64,000 bases of DNA, from NCBI GenBank assembly GCA_003446015.1, contig DMBU01000124.1, positions 1 to 64,000 on the forward strand. Reading direction: 5' to 3'. The position numbers and the translations under genes are program-made. This stretch comes from Bacteroidales bacterium. Lineage in GTDB: Bacteria; Bacteroidota; Bacteroidia; Bacteroidales; UBA12077. Shown in pieces: positions 34,874 through 44,107 of this stretch; position 1 is the first letter of the stretch; the number at the start of each line of letters is the position of its first letter. Below the pieces are notes generated by a model that was not told where the DNA came from, did not search any database, and saw only the letters and a program-made list of their open reading frames with translations.

Positions 34874-35254
34874 ATGAATATTCCAGGAAACTTAAAGTAC
34901 ACAAAAGATCACGAATGGATCCGTATTGAAGGAGACGAAGCTTATGTTGGTATTACCGATTATGCTCAAGGCGAATTGGGAGACATCGTTTTTTTGGAGA
35001 TTGAAACTGAAGGTGAAGAATTAGCTAAAGAAGAAGTCTTTGGAACTATTGAAGCGGTAAAAACCGTTTCTGATATGTTTATGCCTGTGGGTGGCGAAGT
35101 TATTGAAGTAAACCCAAAACTGGAAGAATCTCCAGAGATTGTTAATAAAGATCCATATGGAGATGGTTGGTTAATTAAAATTAAAGTGGCTGATGCTTCA
35201 GAACTTGATGAATTATTAGATCCTGCTGCATATAAAAAACTTTTGGAAGCATAA
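34874..35254 (+). CDS. gcvH: glycine cleavage system H protein
   Basis: GcvH carries the lipoyl-bound aminomethyl group between the P, T and L proteins of glycine cleavage. Seen: 126 residues, LKYTKDHEWIRIEGDEAYVGITDYAQGELGDIVF, and the lipoylation site GTIEAVKTVSD with Lys63. The C-terminal DGWLIKIK is also typical. The length is normal. It lies 78 bp after sprA and is followed by a terminator. The other gcv genes are not in this window. Confidence 0.96.
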   Translation: MNIPGNLKYTKDHEWIRIEGDEAYVGITDYAQGELGDIVFLEIETEGEELAKEEVFGTIEAVKTVSDMFMPVGGEVIEVNPKLEESPEIVNKDPYGDGWLIKIKVADASELDELLDPAAYKKLLEA

Positions 35255-35277
35255 TTATAACTGATATATAATAAACG

Positions 35278-35304
35278 AACCATCCAAACCAGGATGGTTT
35301 TTTT
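35278..35304 (+). terminator. terminator of gcvH
   Basis: AACCATCC at 35278-35285 pairs with GGATGGTT at 35292-35299, loop AAACCA, followed by a T-run. Confidence 0.9.
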
Positions 35305-37978
35305 ATGTATTTATGGGAAGTGTAAAAATAAATCTGGAACCAAATCCAACTTTACTTTCAACCCGAATATTTCCACCATGTTTCTCCACAAATTCTTTGC
35401 ATAAGATAAGGCCCAGTCCTGTACCCATTTCATCTTCAGTACCTTCAGATGTAAAGTTTTCATCAAGTTTAAATAGTTTTTCAATATTTTCTTGGTTTAT
35501 TCCTATTCCCGTGTCGCGAATTGTAATTTCTTTAAAACCGTCAAAATCTTTTTCAAGTATTTCTATGGCTCCACCACGTTCTGTGAATTTTAACGCATTT
35601 GAAACCAGGTTTCGTAAGATAGTTTTAAGCATATTTTGATCAGCGAGAACTTTCGATTCCTCAATAGTACTATTTGTAAGCGTAATTTCTTTTTGAAATG
35701 CTTTTGAACTATATAACGAGAATGTTTCTTCAGTAAGGCCGTAAATATTTATCATTACAGGATTATACTGGATTGTCCCCATTTGTGACCGCGACCATTC
35801 AAGTAAATTAATTAATAACTCATAACCATTTTTTGAAATTTGATACAAGCTATTATGAAAGTATTTTACTTTCTCAGGACTCATACGATCATATCCATGC
35901 ACCAGCAGTTGTGCCAGACCTATTAACGAGTTAAACGGATTTTTTAAATCGTGTGCAATAATAGAAAAGAATTTATCTTTTGTAATTAAAAGTTTTTGAA
36001 GTTCTTCTTCTACTTTTTTGAACTTAGTAACATCCGAATCAATCGCTATTAATTTATAAACCTCATTTTCAGCATTTAAGATTGGAGTTAAGGTAGTATG
36101 AATTCTAAATTCTTTTCCTTCTTTTGAAACCATATCTGTTTCATAAACCTGAGATTTTTTTTCGGCAAGAACTTTTGAAAAAATCTCTTCAATGTTCGGA
36201 TTAGAGCTTGATTCAAGATAGGTTTTTCCTTTTTCTGCCAGAAACTCATCAAAGGTATATCCATAAAGCCTGGTATAACCATCATTAATCCATTCAATTT
36301 CTCCTTCTGGATTTGAAATCAGGATAGCATTATCTGTTTTACTGGCAACAATTGAAAGTTTTTCAAGCTCTGAGTTGATTTTCTTAAGATTTTTGGCATT
36401 TTCTTCTATTTCCTGGTTTTTGCTTCTTATTTGTTCGTTCTGACGTTCCAGAATCTTGTTTGCTTTAATTTTGTTTTTAAAACTTAAAAAATAAAGAACG
36501 AGAAGGATTAAAATAATAGAAGATCCTGCAATTAATAGATTTCTTAACGTTTTTTGTTTCTCAATTTTTTCTGATTTAAGTTCGCTTGCTCTTGATAAGT
36601 TACTTATTTCTGCGTACTGTTTTTGCAAATGGTATGAAGTATTTATTTCGGAAATAGCAGATTTCTTCGAGTCAAGAACAGAGTCTTTAAGATTTGTATA
36701 GCAAATATGAAAATTTAGTGCTTTTTTGAATTCCCCATTTTTTTGATATAATTGTGATAACAATAAACAAACTTTGTATTCATCTTTTAAGATGTTGTTT
36801 TTGGTAAGATCAAGCGCTTTTAGTAAATGAAATTCTGCTTTATCCACATCTCCTTTCTCAAGATAGATTTCACCAATTGACAGATGGTTATTCACAATTA
36901 GCAGAATATCGTTTATCTCAACACTTATTGCCAATGAGCGATTAAAATAATCAAGGGCAGTTTTAAAATCTTTCTTAATCTTAAAAGCTTGTCCAATATT
37001 AAATGTAGTTCCCTCATAGTTTATTTTAATATTGTTACTTTCATACAAATATAAAGACTTGTAAAAAAAATATTCGGCGCTATCAGACATTCCTTTATCA
37101 AGGTAAATTTCTCCAATATTGTTATATGCTGCAACAATCCCTTCCCAGTCTTCAAGTTGTTGATCAATTTGTAATGACTTTTTTTGATATTCAAGAGCCT
37201 TTTGGTAATCTTCAATGAAGGTGTATATATTACCTAAATTTGTATACGAATTTGATTTTGTATAGAGATCATTTGTTTGTTCAGAAATTTTTAAAGCCTC
37301 GAAATTATAACTCATCGCCTTTGAAAGGTTCCCTTGTGTAAAATAGATGCTTGCCAGGTTAATTAAAGCTAATCCTTTTTTCTGTTTCAGATTTAATTGA
37401 TCGCAAATTTGAATTGAATTCTCCAGGGCTTTTATGGCTAAATTAATCTCTCCGGTTTTTTTATAAACTGCTCCGAGATTATTATATAGATTTATTAATC
37501 CTTCGTTGTCTCCTAAATCAAGTTTAAATCCGATTGATTTATTGTAATAAAATGATGCAGAATCATAAGATGCTTTAAAAAAATGGATATTACCCAAATC
37601 AAGGTAAACGTCAGCAAGCCCATTGAAGTTTTCAAGTTTGTTAAATATTCTGAATGATTGAATATAATATTTTTTGGCGGTATCAAGATTCCCTAATAAA
37701 AGCTCACCATCACCTGCCTGTTCAATTGAAATAGCTGCTAATAATCCATCATTAATGTTTTTCGAAAGATTAAAGGCTTCAATGGCATAAGAAACCGTTT
37801 TTTGAGGATAAATCCTTTTGTAGGCCTTAGATAATTCTATGAGCTTATTAATGCGGTCTTTACCTGATGAAGCTTTTAATAAGTTCTCTAAACTATCAAT
37901 ATTGGTTTGAGCAAATGAAATAGTTGAAATGAAAAGGAGGGGAAAAAGAATTATATTTTTCAAATGATTAAATTTCAT
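35303..37978 (-). CDS. TPR-PAS sensor histidine kinase
   Basis: Seen: a signal peptide, about ten TPR repeats (roughly 30-440) predicted to lie in the periplasm, one membrane helix (LLIAGSSIILILLVLYFLSF, near 485-505), a coiled coil, a PAS domain (about 545-665) with IEWINDGYTRLYGY, then HisKA with the phospho-acceptor H676 in IIAHDLKNPFNSL. The HATPase domain has NLVSNALKFTERGG, DTGIGI and GTGLGL. The product has 891 residues. No receiver domain and no adjacent response regulator are present, so its partner is elsewhere. TPR kinases of this kind are common in Bacteroidota. Signal and target genes are unknown. Confidence 0.92.
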   Translation of the reverse strand: MKFNHLKNIILFPLLFISTISFAQTNIDSLENLLKASSGKDRINKLIELSKAYKRIYPQKTVSYAIEAFNLSKNINDGLLAAISIEQAGDGELLLGNLDTAKKYYIQSFRIFNKLENFNGLADVYLDLGNIHFFKASYDSASFYYNKSIGFKLDLGDNEGLINLYNNLGAVYKKTGEINLAIKALENSIQICDQLNLKQKKGLALINLASIYFTQGNLSKAMSYNFEALKISEQTNDLYTKSNSYTNLGNIYTFIEDYQKALEYQKKSLQIDQQLEDWEGIVAAYNNIGEIYLDKGMSDSAEYFFYKSLYLYESNNIKINYEGTTFNIGQAFKIKKDFKTALDYFNRSLAISVEINDILLIVNNHLSIGEIYLEKGDVDKAEFHLLKALDLTKNNILKDEYKVCLLLSQLYQKNGEFKKALNFHICYTNLKDSVLDSKKSAISEINTSYHLQKQYAEISNLSRASELKSEKIEKQKTLRNLLIAGSSIILILLVLYFLSFKNKIKANKILERQNEQIRSKNQEIEENAKNLKKINSELEKLSIVASKTDNAILISNPEGEIEWINDGYTRLYGYTFDEFLAEKGKTYLESSSNPNIEEIFSKVLAEKKSQVYETDMVSKEGKEFRIHTTLTPILNAENEVYKLIAIDSDVTKFKKVEEELQKLLITKDKFFSIIAHDLKNPFNSLIGLAQLLVHGYDRMSPEKVKYFHNSLYQISKNGYELLINLLEWSRSQMGTIQYNPVMINIYGLTEETFSLYSSKAFQKEITLTNSTIEESKVLADQNMLKTILRNLVSNALKFTERGGAIEILEKDFDGFKEITIRDTGIGINQENIEKLFKLDENFTSEGTEDEMGTGLGLILCKEFVEKHGGNIRVESKVGFGSRFIFTLPINT

Positions 37979-38015
37979 TATATAAATATAAAAATTAATT
38001 ATTTATATGTACGAA

Positions 38016-38053
38016 AAAAGCAGGTCAAAGTAAACATATTGACCTGCTTTTTT
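38016..38053. terminator. bidirectional terminator downstream of M14 peptidase gene
   Basis: AAAAGCAGGTCAA at 38016-38028 pairs perfectly with TTGACCTGCTTTT at 38039-38051. Both strands end in T-runs. In the minus direction it ends the peptidase transcript and isolates it from the kinase gene. Confidence 0.88.
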
Positions 38054-38069
38054 ATTTTTATTTTATTAA

Positions 38070-40697
38070 TTATAACAATATTGAATTAAAAAGCAATTTG
38101 TAAGTGGCCGGTGTTGAAGCTCTAAATTGAGGATTAAAACTAAACAATACGACCTGTCCTTTCCCCTTTTTTAACCAAACTATTGAGGTCATGTTTCCAA
38201 TTTTTTCTTCATTTTCAATATATCCGCTAATCAAAATGTCTCTTTCCGGAAATGTGCCAATAACTCTTCTGTCAACATCAAAATAAGGCTGCCAGGTTTT
38301 AAATATAGGACCATCTCTATGGAAAACCCCAACGCTTGATGGCATACCATAGGTAATTGGATGATCCTTTTTAAGATTAATTTTTAAAAGAGATCCCGGA
38401 CACGAAAAACCTTGCTTAACTATATTTTCTGAAACATTTTTAACAGGGAATTCAAACTCTTCTTTAGTTTTATCATCATTAGAAATTTTTTGAATTCCTG
38501 AAAATAATTCTGTCGCATCTCTCCATGCAATTGCTTTGCCTCCATTACCAATAAACTTAAGAATCTTTTCATAACCTTCCTCTTCCATCCCTCTCAAATA
38601 TTCGGGCGGGTATTTCATGAAATATTGTTCGTTTTCTGATTGAAATGATCCTGTTAGTAAAACAGATTTTTTCTCATCAGGAACAATTAATACATCATAA
38701 TCTTTTTCAAAATCGATTTTCTGAACTTCGTCTGGACGGATCGTGTTAAATGGAATATTATATGAGTCCAGTACATATCTGGTCCATCCTGCATCCATTG
38801 CGTGGTAATAAGTTTCAAGTAATGCAATTCGAGGTAGCTTAAGATCTCTCTTAGTTACGGTAACATTGGTTTTTAAATATTCCGGTGTAAAATTCAGAAC
38901 TTTGGTAAGCTCTTCAATGTTTTTATTTTTATAAACAATAAAACTACCCGTTGGGTATTCTTGTCCATTAACATTATATGGTTCAAGTATTTGCTCTACT
39001 TTTATCCCGTTTTTTAAAGCTGTAAAAACGGCTTTAAAACTATTATTATTAGATGAGCTTAACAAAAGGAAATTGTATTCAGAATCAGCAGAAGTATAAA
39101 GATTATAAGGCGCTTCAAGCTCAGTGTAAGCATTTTCAAAAGAACCTTTATTTTCGTTTATTTCAAAAACTTGTACGCCCTTATGAAGTGGTAAAGACCA
39201 TGATGTAATATCGTATGGCTTAATTAATTCTCCACCGGGAGTGTAATGCCGGGCAGGAAAGACCTGTGACTCAAGAATTTCTTTAATAAAAGCCCTGAAT
39301 GGTTGAGCAAGAGGGACGATTATATCACCCGAGTAAAAACTAGTGTTTTCAATTTGAATATCCTTTTTAAGTTTATATACCTTAATCCCGTGATCGTTTA
39401 ATAAATTAATAAGATTAACAAGTTCACTCAGGTCGTGCTGTTTTTGTGGAAAAACATAATAATATGGAGGAGTGTTTTCCCCTTTTGAAACCTCTTTTTT
39501 ACACATATCGTTTCTGAACTTAAGAATTTCTTCTTTGTACAATGAAGCAGTTTCCAGGTATGATTTTGTTGAAATTATTTCGTATTGAATTAAATCGCTC
39601 AATCGCCACCATCCACCCTCCCAAGGTTCGGGCATGTTAATACTTTTCTTGTATTCTCCCATACCTTTGCCATATGCTCCTAATTCATTCGGTTCAATAT
39701 AAATTGGAGTGGCGTATTTAGCACTTGCACCTTCGGTTAACATTCCAATCGTATTTTTCCAAATACAAGTTTCTGTCGGCCCCGGCCAATAGTCATCGAA
39801 TAAATAGTTTTGTGAAATTCCTTTCAGTCCGGCTTCTGTCATTTTAGTAATTGTTCTCGATCCAAATATTTTCATCCAGTTCCAAATGCCTGCATCAATA
39901 TTTTCTGCAATAGGATCATGAGGGGGTGATACAAAATATCGTGGCCCTCCCGATCCCATTTGATGTTTTTCAACCATAACCTGAGGAAACCATTCTTTAC
40001 TAAATAAATCAGAAATAGCTCTTGTATCACTCTGTGTTAATGCAACAAAATCTCTGTTGTTGTCGTGTCCCACATATTTATGATATAATCCGGGCATTGA
40101 TGAGCCTTCGTATTTAGTTCCTTTGTACTTCTTATAATGATTAATGACCATATCCATTCCGTCAGGATTATGATTTGGAACAACCATATAAACTACATCG
40201 TTTAACCAGGAATTTATTTTTTCATCTTGACTGGTTAATAATTCATACGCAATTAATGGTAAAGCTTGTGATGGACCAACTTCATTTGAATGCATCGACA
40301 GGGTAAATAGAAAAAAGACTTTTCCTTCTTTAACAAATGTGTTTTGTTGCTCTTCTGATAAATGATAATTTAATGCAAGCTCTTTGTTAATTTCTTTTAA
40401 CTTATCCAGATTGTTTATGTTTTTTTCCGATGAAATAAATACAGCATACATTGGTTTCCCCATTGGGGATTCTCCAATTTTTTCCATTTTTATCTTAGGA
40501 GAGTTTTGTTCCAGTTTCTCTAAATATGAAATTAAATTCTCATAATCAAACAACATTCTGTCGGAGCCAGGAATAAATCCAAAGTACCTTTCCGGATCAG
40601 GGATTGTCTCTTGAGAGTAGGCAACTGAACTAAAGAAAAGATTAAAAAACAGAAAAAAGGGAATTAAAACCTTGAGGTAAAGTTTGAGCTTTTTCAT
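38070..40697 (-). CDS. exported M14-family zinc carboxypeptidase
   Basis: Seen: a signal peptide of about 28 residues, then an M14 domain with the zinc motif HSNE (H136, E139), NHNPDG, NNRDF with the substrate-binding Arg215, H245 in VEKHQMG as third ligand candidate, and the catalytic Glu322 in LTEGAS. The second half (about 400-875) includes a stretch like a glutamine-amidotransferase Rossmann fold (RIALLETYYHAMDAGWTRYVL, DYDVLIVPDE). This is the large Bacteroidota form, 875 residues. There is no T9SS sorting domain, so it should stay in the periplasm. The substrate is unknown; peptides or peptidoglycan fragments are possible. Confidence 0.88.
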   Translation of the reverse strand: MKKLKLYLKVLIPFFLFFNLFFSSVAYSQETIPDPERYFGFIPGSDRMLFDYENLISYLEKLEQNSPKIKMEKIGESPMGKPMYAVFISSEKNINNLDKLKEINKELALNYHLSEEQQNTFVKEGKVFFLFTLSMHSNEVGPSQALPLIAYELLTSQDEKINSWLNDVVYMVVPNHNPDGMDMVINHYKKYKGTKYEGSSMPGLYHKYVGHDNNRDFVALTQSDTRAISDLFSKEWFPQVMVEKHQMGSGGPRYFVSPPHDPIAENIDAGIWNWMKIFGSRTITKMTEAGLKGISQNYLFDDYWPGPTETCIWKNTIGMLTEGASAKYATPIYIEPNELGAYGKGMGEYKKSINMPEPWEGGWWRLSDLIQYEIISTKSYLETASLYKEEILKFRNDMCKKEVSKGENTPPYYYVFPQKQHDLSELVNLINLLNDHGIKVYKLKKDIQIENTSFYSGDIIVPLAQPFRAFIKEILESQVFPARHYTPGGELIKPYDITSWSLPLHKGVQVFEINENKGSFENAYTELEAPYNLYTSADSEYNFLLLSSSNNNSFKAVFTALKNGIKVEQILEPYNVNGQEYPTGSFIVYKNKNIEELTKVLNFTPEYLKTNVTVTKRDLKLPRIALLETYYHAMDAGWTRYVLDSYNIPFNTIRPDEVQKIDFEKDYDVLIVPDEKKSVLLTGSFQSENEQYFMKYPPEYLRGMEEEGYEKILKFIGNGGKAIAWRDATELFSGIQKISNDDKTKEEFEFPVKNVSENIVKQGFSCPGSLLKINLKKDHPITYGMPSSVGVFHRDGPIFKTWQPYFDVDRRVIGTFPERDILISGYIENEEKIGNMTSIVWLKKGKGQVVLFSFNPQFRASTPATYKLLFNSILL

Positions 40698-40834
40698 GAC
40701 AAAAAGAATTAATTAGTAAGTTAAGATCCGATTGTAAAAAATTAGACTAATACATTATATGCAAAGTTTAATTATTCTAAAAGCTTCCAGAACAAATCTT
40801 TTATAAATCTGTTATAAATTAAAATCTAGATATA

Positions 40835-41314
40835 ATGATAAAAAAAATTAAGATACTTCTCTTTTTGATCATTGTCAATAGTACCATTTTGTTTTCTCAG
40901 GAATTTCCTGTGTATAGTTTTAAAGAATTTGAACCTTTGCTTCATAAAAATGATGATAAAGTTTATGTTATAAACTTTTGGGCAACATGGTGTAGGCCTT
41001 GTGTTAAGGAAATACCAACGTTTAATCAATTGTATGAAACATATAAAAATAATAATGTTGAAATCATTCTTGTTAGTCTTGATTTTGGCAAGAATTTACA
41101 ATCAAGAATTTTAGATTTTAAAAACACACATAACATAAAAGCAACAATAATTATTCTTGACGACCCCGATAGTAATTCATGGATTGATAAAGTAAATAAA
41201 GATTGGTCCGGAGCCATACCCACCACCATTATTTACAACAAAAAAGCGGTAAAGTTTTTTGAGCAATCGTTTGATTATAAGGAACTAGAAAATGAACTTA
41301 AGAACTTTTTATAA
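40835..41314 (+). CDS. TlpA-type exported thioredoxin-like protein
   Basis: Seen: a signal peptide or anchor (MIKKIKILLFLIIVNSTILFS), the redox motif WATWCRPC (C53, C56), followed by KEIPTFNQLYETY, and the cis-Pro in GAIPTTIIY. The product has 159 residues. It probably works in the periplasm as a disulfide reductase, for example in cytochrome c maturation or repair of oxidised proteins. The next gene, 30 bp downstream, is also an exported thioredoxin-fold protein, so they may act in sequence. Confidence 0.88.
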   Translation: MIKKIKILLFLIIVNSTILFSQEFPVYSFKEFEPLLHKNDDKVYVINFWATWCRPCVKEIPTFNQLYETYKNNNVEIILVSLDFGKNLQSRILDFKNTHNIKATIIILDDPDSNSWIDKVNKDWSGAIPTTIIYNKKAVKFFEQSFDYKELENELKNFL

Positions 41315-41344
41315 ACTATAATTATTAATTAAATAATAACAAAT

Positions 41345-41944
41345 ATGAAAAAAACACTAATTTCAATAGTATTAATTCTTGTAATAGTTGGAAGTGCCTT
41401 TGCGCAAGGTTATAAAGTAGGTGATTTAGCTGAAAACTTTAAATTGAAGAGCACAAAAGGCGAATTTGTTTCTTTGTTTGAATACGATAAAGCAACGAAA
41501 GGAGCAATTGTTATTTTTACATGCAATCATTGTCCTTACGCTAAAGCGTATGAAGATAGAATTATAGATTTAGATCAAAAATTTAGAGAAAAGGGTTATC
41601 CGGTTATTGCAATTAACCCAAATGATCCTGCGTTGGCTCCAGAAGATTCATTCGAAAAAATGATTGAGAGATCAAATGAGAAAGGCTTTCCATTCCCTTA
41701 CTTACTTGACGAAACCCAAGAGGTTTATAAAATGTATGGGGCAACCAGAACACCTCATGTTTATCTATTAAATAGAGTAGACAACCAATTTAATGTTTCT
41801 TATATAGGAACTATTGATGATAATTACAAAGATCCTTCTCTGGTTACAAAAAAATACCTGGAAAATGCAGTTAATGCACTTTTAAAGGGCAAATTACCAG
41901 ATCCAAATTTTACCAAAGCAATTGGATGCTCCATAAAGGATTAA
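41345..41944 (+). CDS. exported redoxin-family protein (CNHCPY type)
   Basis: This is a paralogue of the protein at 8615, with a signal peptide (cut after SAFA). Seen: the CxxC motif in IFTCNHCPYAK (C60, C63), AINPNDP, and TRTPHVYLL with the cis-Pro. It keeps only one C-terminal cysteine (AIGCSIKD), which aligns with PIGCNIKW in the paralogue. The product has 199 residues. It forms a pair with the TlpA-like gene just upstream. A role as a periplasmic thiol oxidoreductase or peroxidase is inferred from fold and motif. Confidence 0.86.
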   Translation: MKKTLISIVLILVIVGSAFAQGYKVGDLAENFKLKSTKGEFVSLFEYDKATKGAIVIFTCNHCPYAKAYEDRIIDLDQKFREKGYPVIAINPNDPALAPEDSFEKMIERSNEKGFPFPYLLDETQEVYKMYGATRTPHVYLLNRVDNQFNVSYIGTIDDNYKDPSLVTKKYLENAVNALLKGKLPDPNFTKAIGCSIKD

Positions 41945-41974
41945 ACTTATATTTTTATTATTAATAATTTACAG

Positions 41975-42102
41975 AGGATGTCTGAAAAGTAGTTGTCTGT
42001 AAAAAACACTTCGACAAGTATCTTGTGACAGACGTTATAACAGTTTGTTGTCATCTTGAGCATGTCGAAAGATGGACAACCATTCTATTTTTCGGACATT
42101 CT
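41975..42102. repeat. palindromic intergenic repeat (MITE- or REP-like)
   Basis: The two ends are imperfect inverted repeats: AGGATGTCTGAAAAGTAG near 41975 and AGAATGTCCGAAAAATAG read on the minus strand from about 42102. Inner parts also pair: CTTCGACAAGTATCTTG near 42010-42026 faces the complement of CAAGATGACAA and CGACATGCTC. The type CTTCGACAAG...CATCTTGAGC...GTCGAAAGATG is widespread as an interspersed repeat in Bacteroidota. A T-run at 42101-42107 follows, so it may also end transcription from 41345. No open frame is present. Confidence 0.65.
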
Positions 42103-42165
42103 TTTTTTGTTTTTTTTAAGTTGCAAGAATTTTATAATCTTACCTTTCTTGTTTAACTTCGTAAA

Positions 42166-43059
42166 ATGCAATCTTTTTTTTCTACATATCTTCTACCTTT
42201 ATCTTTAACCATTATCATGATGGGAATGGGGTTGTCTCTTGAAAAAAGGGACTTTAGCAATATTATTCGCTTTCCCCGACCAGCTTTAACTGGCATAATA
42301 AGTCAGGTTTTTATTCTCCCCCTTGTTGTTTTTTTATTGTTTGGGTTTACTAATTTGAGTCCATTTGTTAAAGTGGGTTTTGTCCTAATTACAGCTTGTG
42401 CAGGAGGATCGGCGACAAATGTTATTACACATTTGTTAAAAGGGAATCTGGCTCTTTCTATTTCATTAACTGCTATTAATAGTTTAATAGTTTTAATAAC
42501 GTTACCCTTGATAGTAAATTTAGCACTAATACTTTTTATTGGTGATGAACGAACTGTCCAATTAAACGTTTACAGCACCATCATTAATATTTTCTTAACC
42601 ATAATTATTCCCACATTCGTTGGAATGGTAATTAGGAATTATTTTTTTCGGTTTGCCATCAAAGCTCAAAAGCCACTAAGAATAATTTTGCCATTAATTT
42701 TATTCGCCGTCTTTTTTGTAATGATTTTTTTGAAAGATAATGATTCTCATGATGGTATTAAAGATTACTTATATTTAGTTCCCTGGGCACTGTTGCTAAA
42801 CTTTGTGTCAATGTTAATTGTTTATATTTTTTCAAGGTCCATGAGTCTGGGAGGGAGAGATAACTTTACAATTAGTATTGAGGTTGGGTTAAAAAATAGT
42901 ATTGTGGGAATATATGTTGCAGAAACTTTACTTAATAATTACGAGATGGCCATGGTATCAGTTGTATACGGCTCTATTACTTTTTTCTCTACTTTGCTTT
43001 TCGGATATTTGGCAAAAAGAATAGAACTTTGGGGATACGGTTATAGAAATTTATTCTAA
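42166..43059 (+). CDS. bile acid:sodium symporter (BASS) family transporter
   Basis: Seen: 297 residues with nine or ten membrane helices. MMGMGLSLEKRDFSNIIRFPRPALTGIISQ near the start and ITACAGGSATNVITHLLKGNLALSIS, the sodium-site crossover of the family, are clear. FTISIEVGLKNSIVGIYVAETLL, the second crossover, is also present. Known members carry bile acids, pyruvate, pantothenate or other organic anions with sodium. The substrate here cannot be named. It stands alone after the palindromic repeat. Confidence 0.88.
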   Translation: MQSFFSTYLLPLSLTIIMMGMGLSLEKRDFSNIIRFPRPALTGIISQVFILPLVVFLLFGFTNLSPFVKVGFVLITACAGGSATNVITHLLKGNLALSISLTAINSLIVLITLPLIVNLALILFIGDERTVQLNVYSTIINIFLTIIIPTFVGMVIRNYFFRFAIKAQKPLRIILPLILFAVFFVMIFLKDNDSHDGIKDYLYLVPWALLLNFVSMLIVYIFSRSMSLGGRDNFTISIEVGLKNSIVGIYVAETLLNNYEMAMVSVVYGSITFFSTLLFGYLAKRIELWGYGYRNLF

Positions 43060-43163
43060 TTTTGGAATTGATAATAAATAAAAAAAACGTAAATTTCAGC
43101 CGTAAACTAAATTACCACTATTGGGAAAGTGTTTAAAAATCAAAGAATTAAAAATAATTATCA

Positions 43164-44009
43164 ATGAAGACATTAAAATCATTTATCAAAAAAGCAGCAA
43201 TTACTTTGTTATCAGCACTGCTTATTGTTTCACTTGTGAATTGTTCAGGAGGTAAAAAAGGGAAACCTGTTGATGAAAATTCAGAGGAAGCCCTATTGGA
43301 TAAAGAAGACTTAAAACAAAAAGTGAGAGATGTAGTTTATCCATTACCTACAGCTTTTGAGGTTACTGAAATGATAAACAAAGTAGAAGCAAGTTATATT
43401 ATTGGCTTATCAAATGGACCTTCTAACGTAGATAAGTATTTCACTGATAAGGACCAAGCAATTAATCTTGGAGTTTATAGTGCAGATTTAAGTTATGCCA
43501 GTACATATAATATGAAACAAGAAGTTATGAATTATATGGAAGCCTCAGAAAATTTAATAGTTGAACTTGGTATTACAGGTGCTTTTTCAGTTAATTTTAT
43601 TGATGAGGTTGAAGCAAATCTTGATAATAAAGACAAACTGGTTGAGTTAATAACTGGCTCTTTCTATGATACATATGAGTATCTTGTTAAAAATAACAAA
43701 GAAGATCTATCATTACTGGTTTTGGCCGGAACATGGATCGAGGGGATGTATATTTCCTGTAATATTTCTGAAACGGTTTATAATAACCCAGAGTTAGTAA
43801 AAGTAATATTGCACCAAAAAACCTCATTAAATGAGTTGGTTGAATTATTAGCTCCACATAATGAACATGAAACTATTCAGTCGGTTTTATCAGATCTAAA
43901 ACCAATTAAAGATATTTATGATAATATCGATGAAACAGGTATTACCGAAAGTCAGTTAAGTGGTATTATTGAACAGACAAGTATTGTAAGAAACAAGATT
44001 ATTTTGTAA
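43164..44009 (+). CDS. predicted lipoprotein of unknown function
   Basis: Seen: a lipoprotein signal with positively charged start, a hydrophobic stretch and lipobox LVNCSGG, with Cys27 as the likely lipid site. The rest (281 residues) is helical and acidic, with ADLSYASTYNMKQEVMNYMEASENLIVELGI and LLVLAGTWIEGMYISCNI as the most distinctive parts. I know similar lipoproteins in Bacteroidota but no function. It stands alone, with its own terminator. Two internal cysteines are absent from the helical core except one in SCNI. Confidence 0.75.
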   Translation: MKTLKSFIKKAAITLLSALLIVSLVNCSGGKKGKPVDENSEEALLDKEDLKQKVRDVVYPLPTAFEVTEMINKVEASYIIGLSNGPSNVDKYFTDKDQAINLGVYSADLSYASTYNMKQEVMNYMEASENLIVELGITGAFSVNFIDEVEANLDNKDKLVELITGSFYDTYEYLVKNNKEDLSLLVLAGTWIEGMYISCNISETVYNNPELVKVILHQKTSLNELVELLAPHNEHETIQSVLSDLKPIKDIYDNIDETGITESQLSGIIEQTSIVRNKIIL

Positions 44010-44029
44010 GCAGTCACAAAAATATTATT

Positions 44030-44064
44030 AGCTCATGTGTAATAAACACATGAGCTTTTTTTTA
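44030..44064 (+). terminator. terminator of lipoprotein gene
   Basis: AGCTCATGTGT at 44030-44040 pairs perfectly with ACACATGAGCT at 44046-44056, loop AATAA, followed by eight T. Confidence 0.93.
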
Positions 44065-44107
44065 TTCTTTAAATAATTTCTTTAAATTTTGTTCCAAATA
44101 GAAATTG

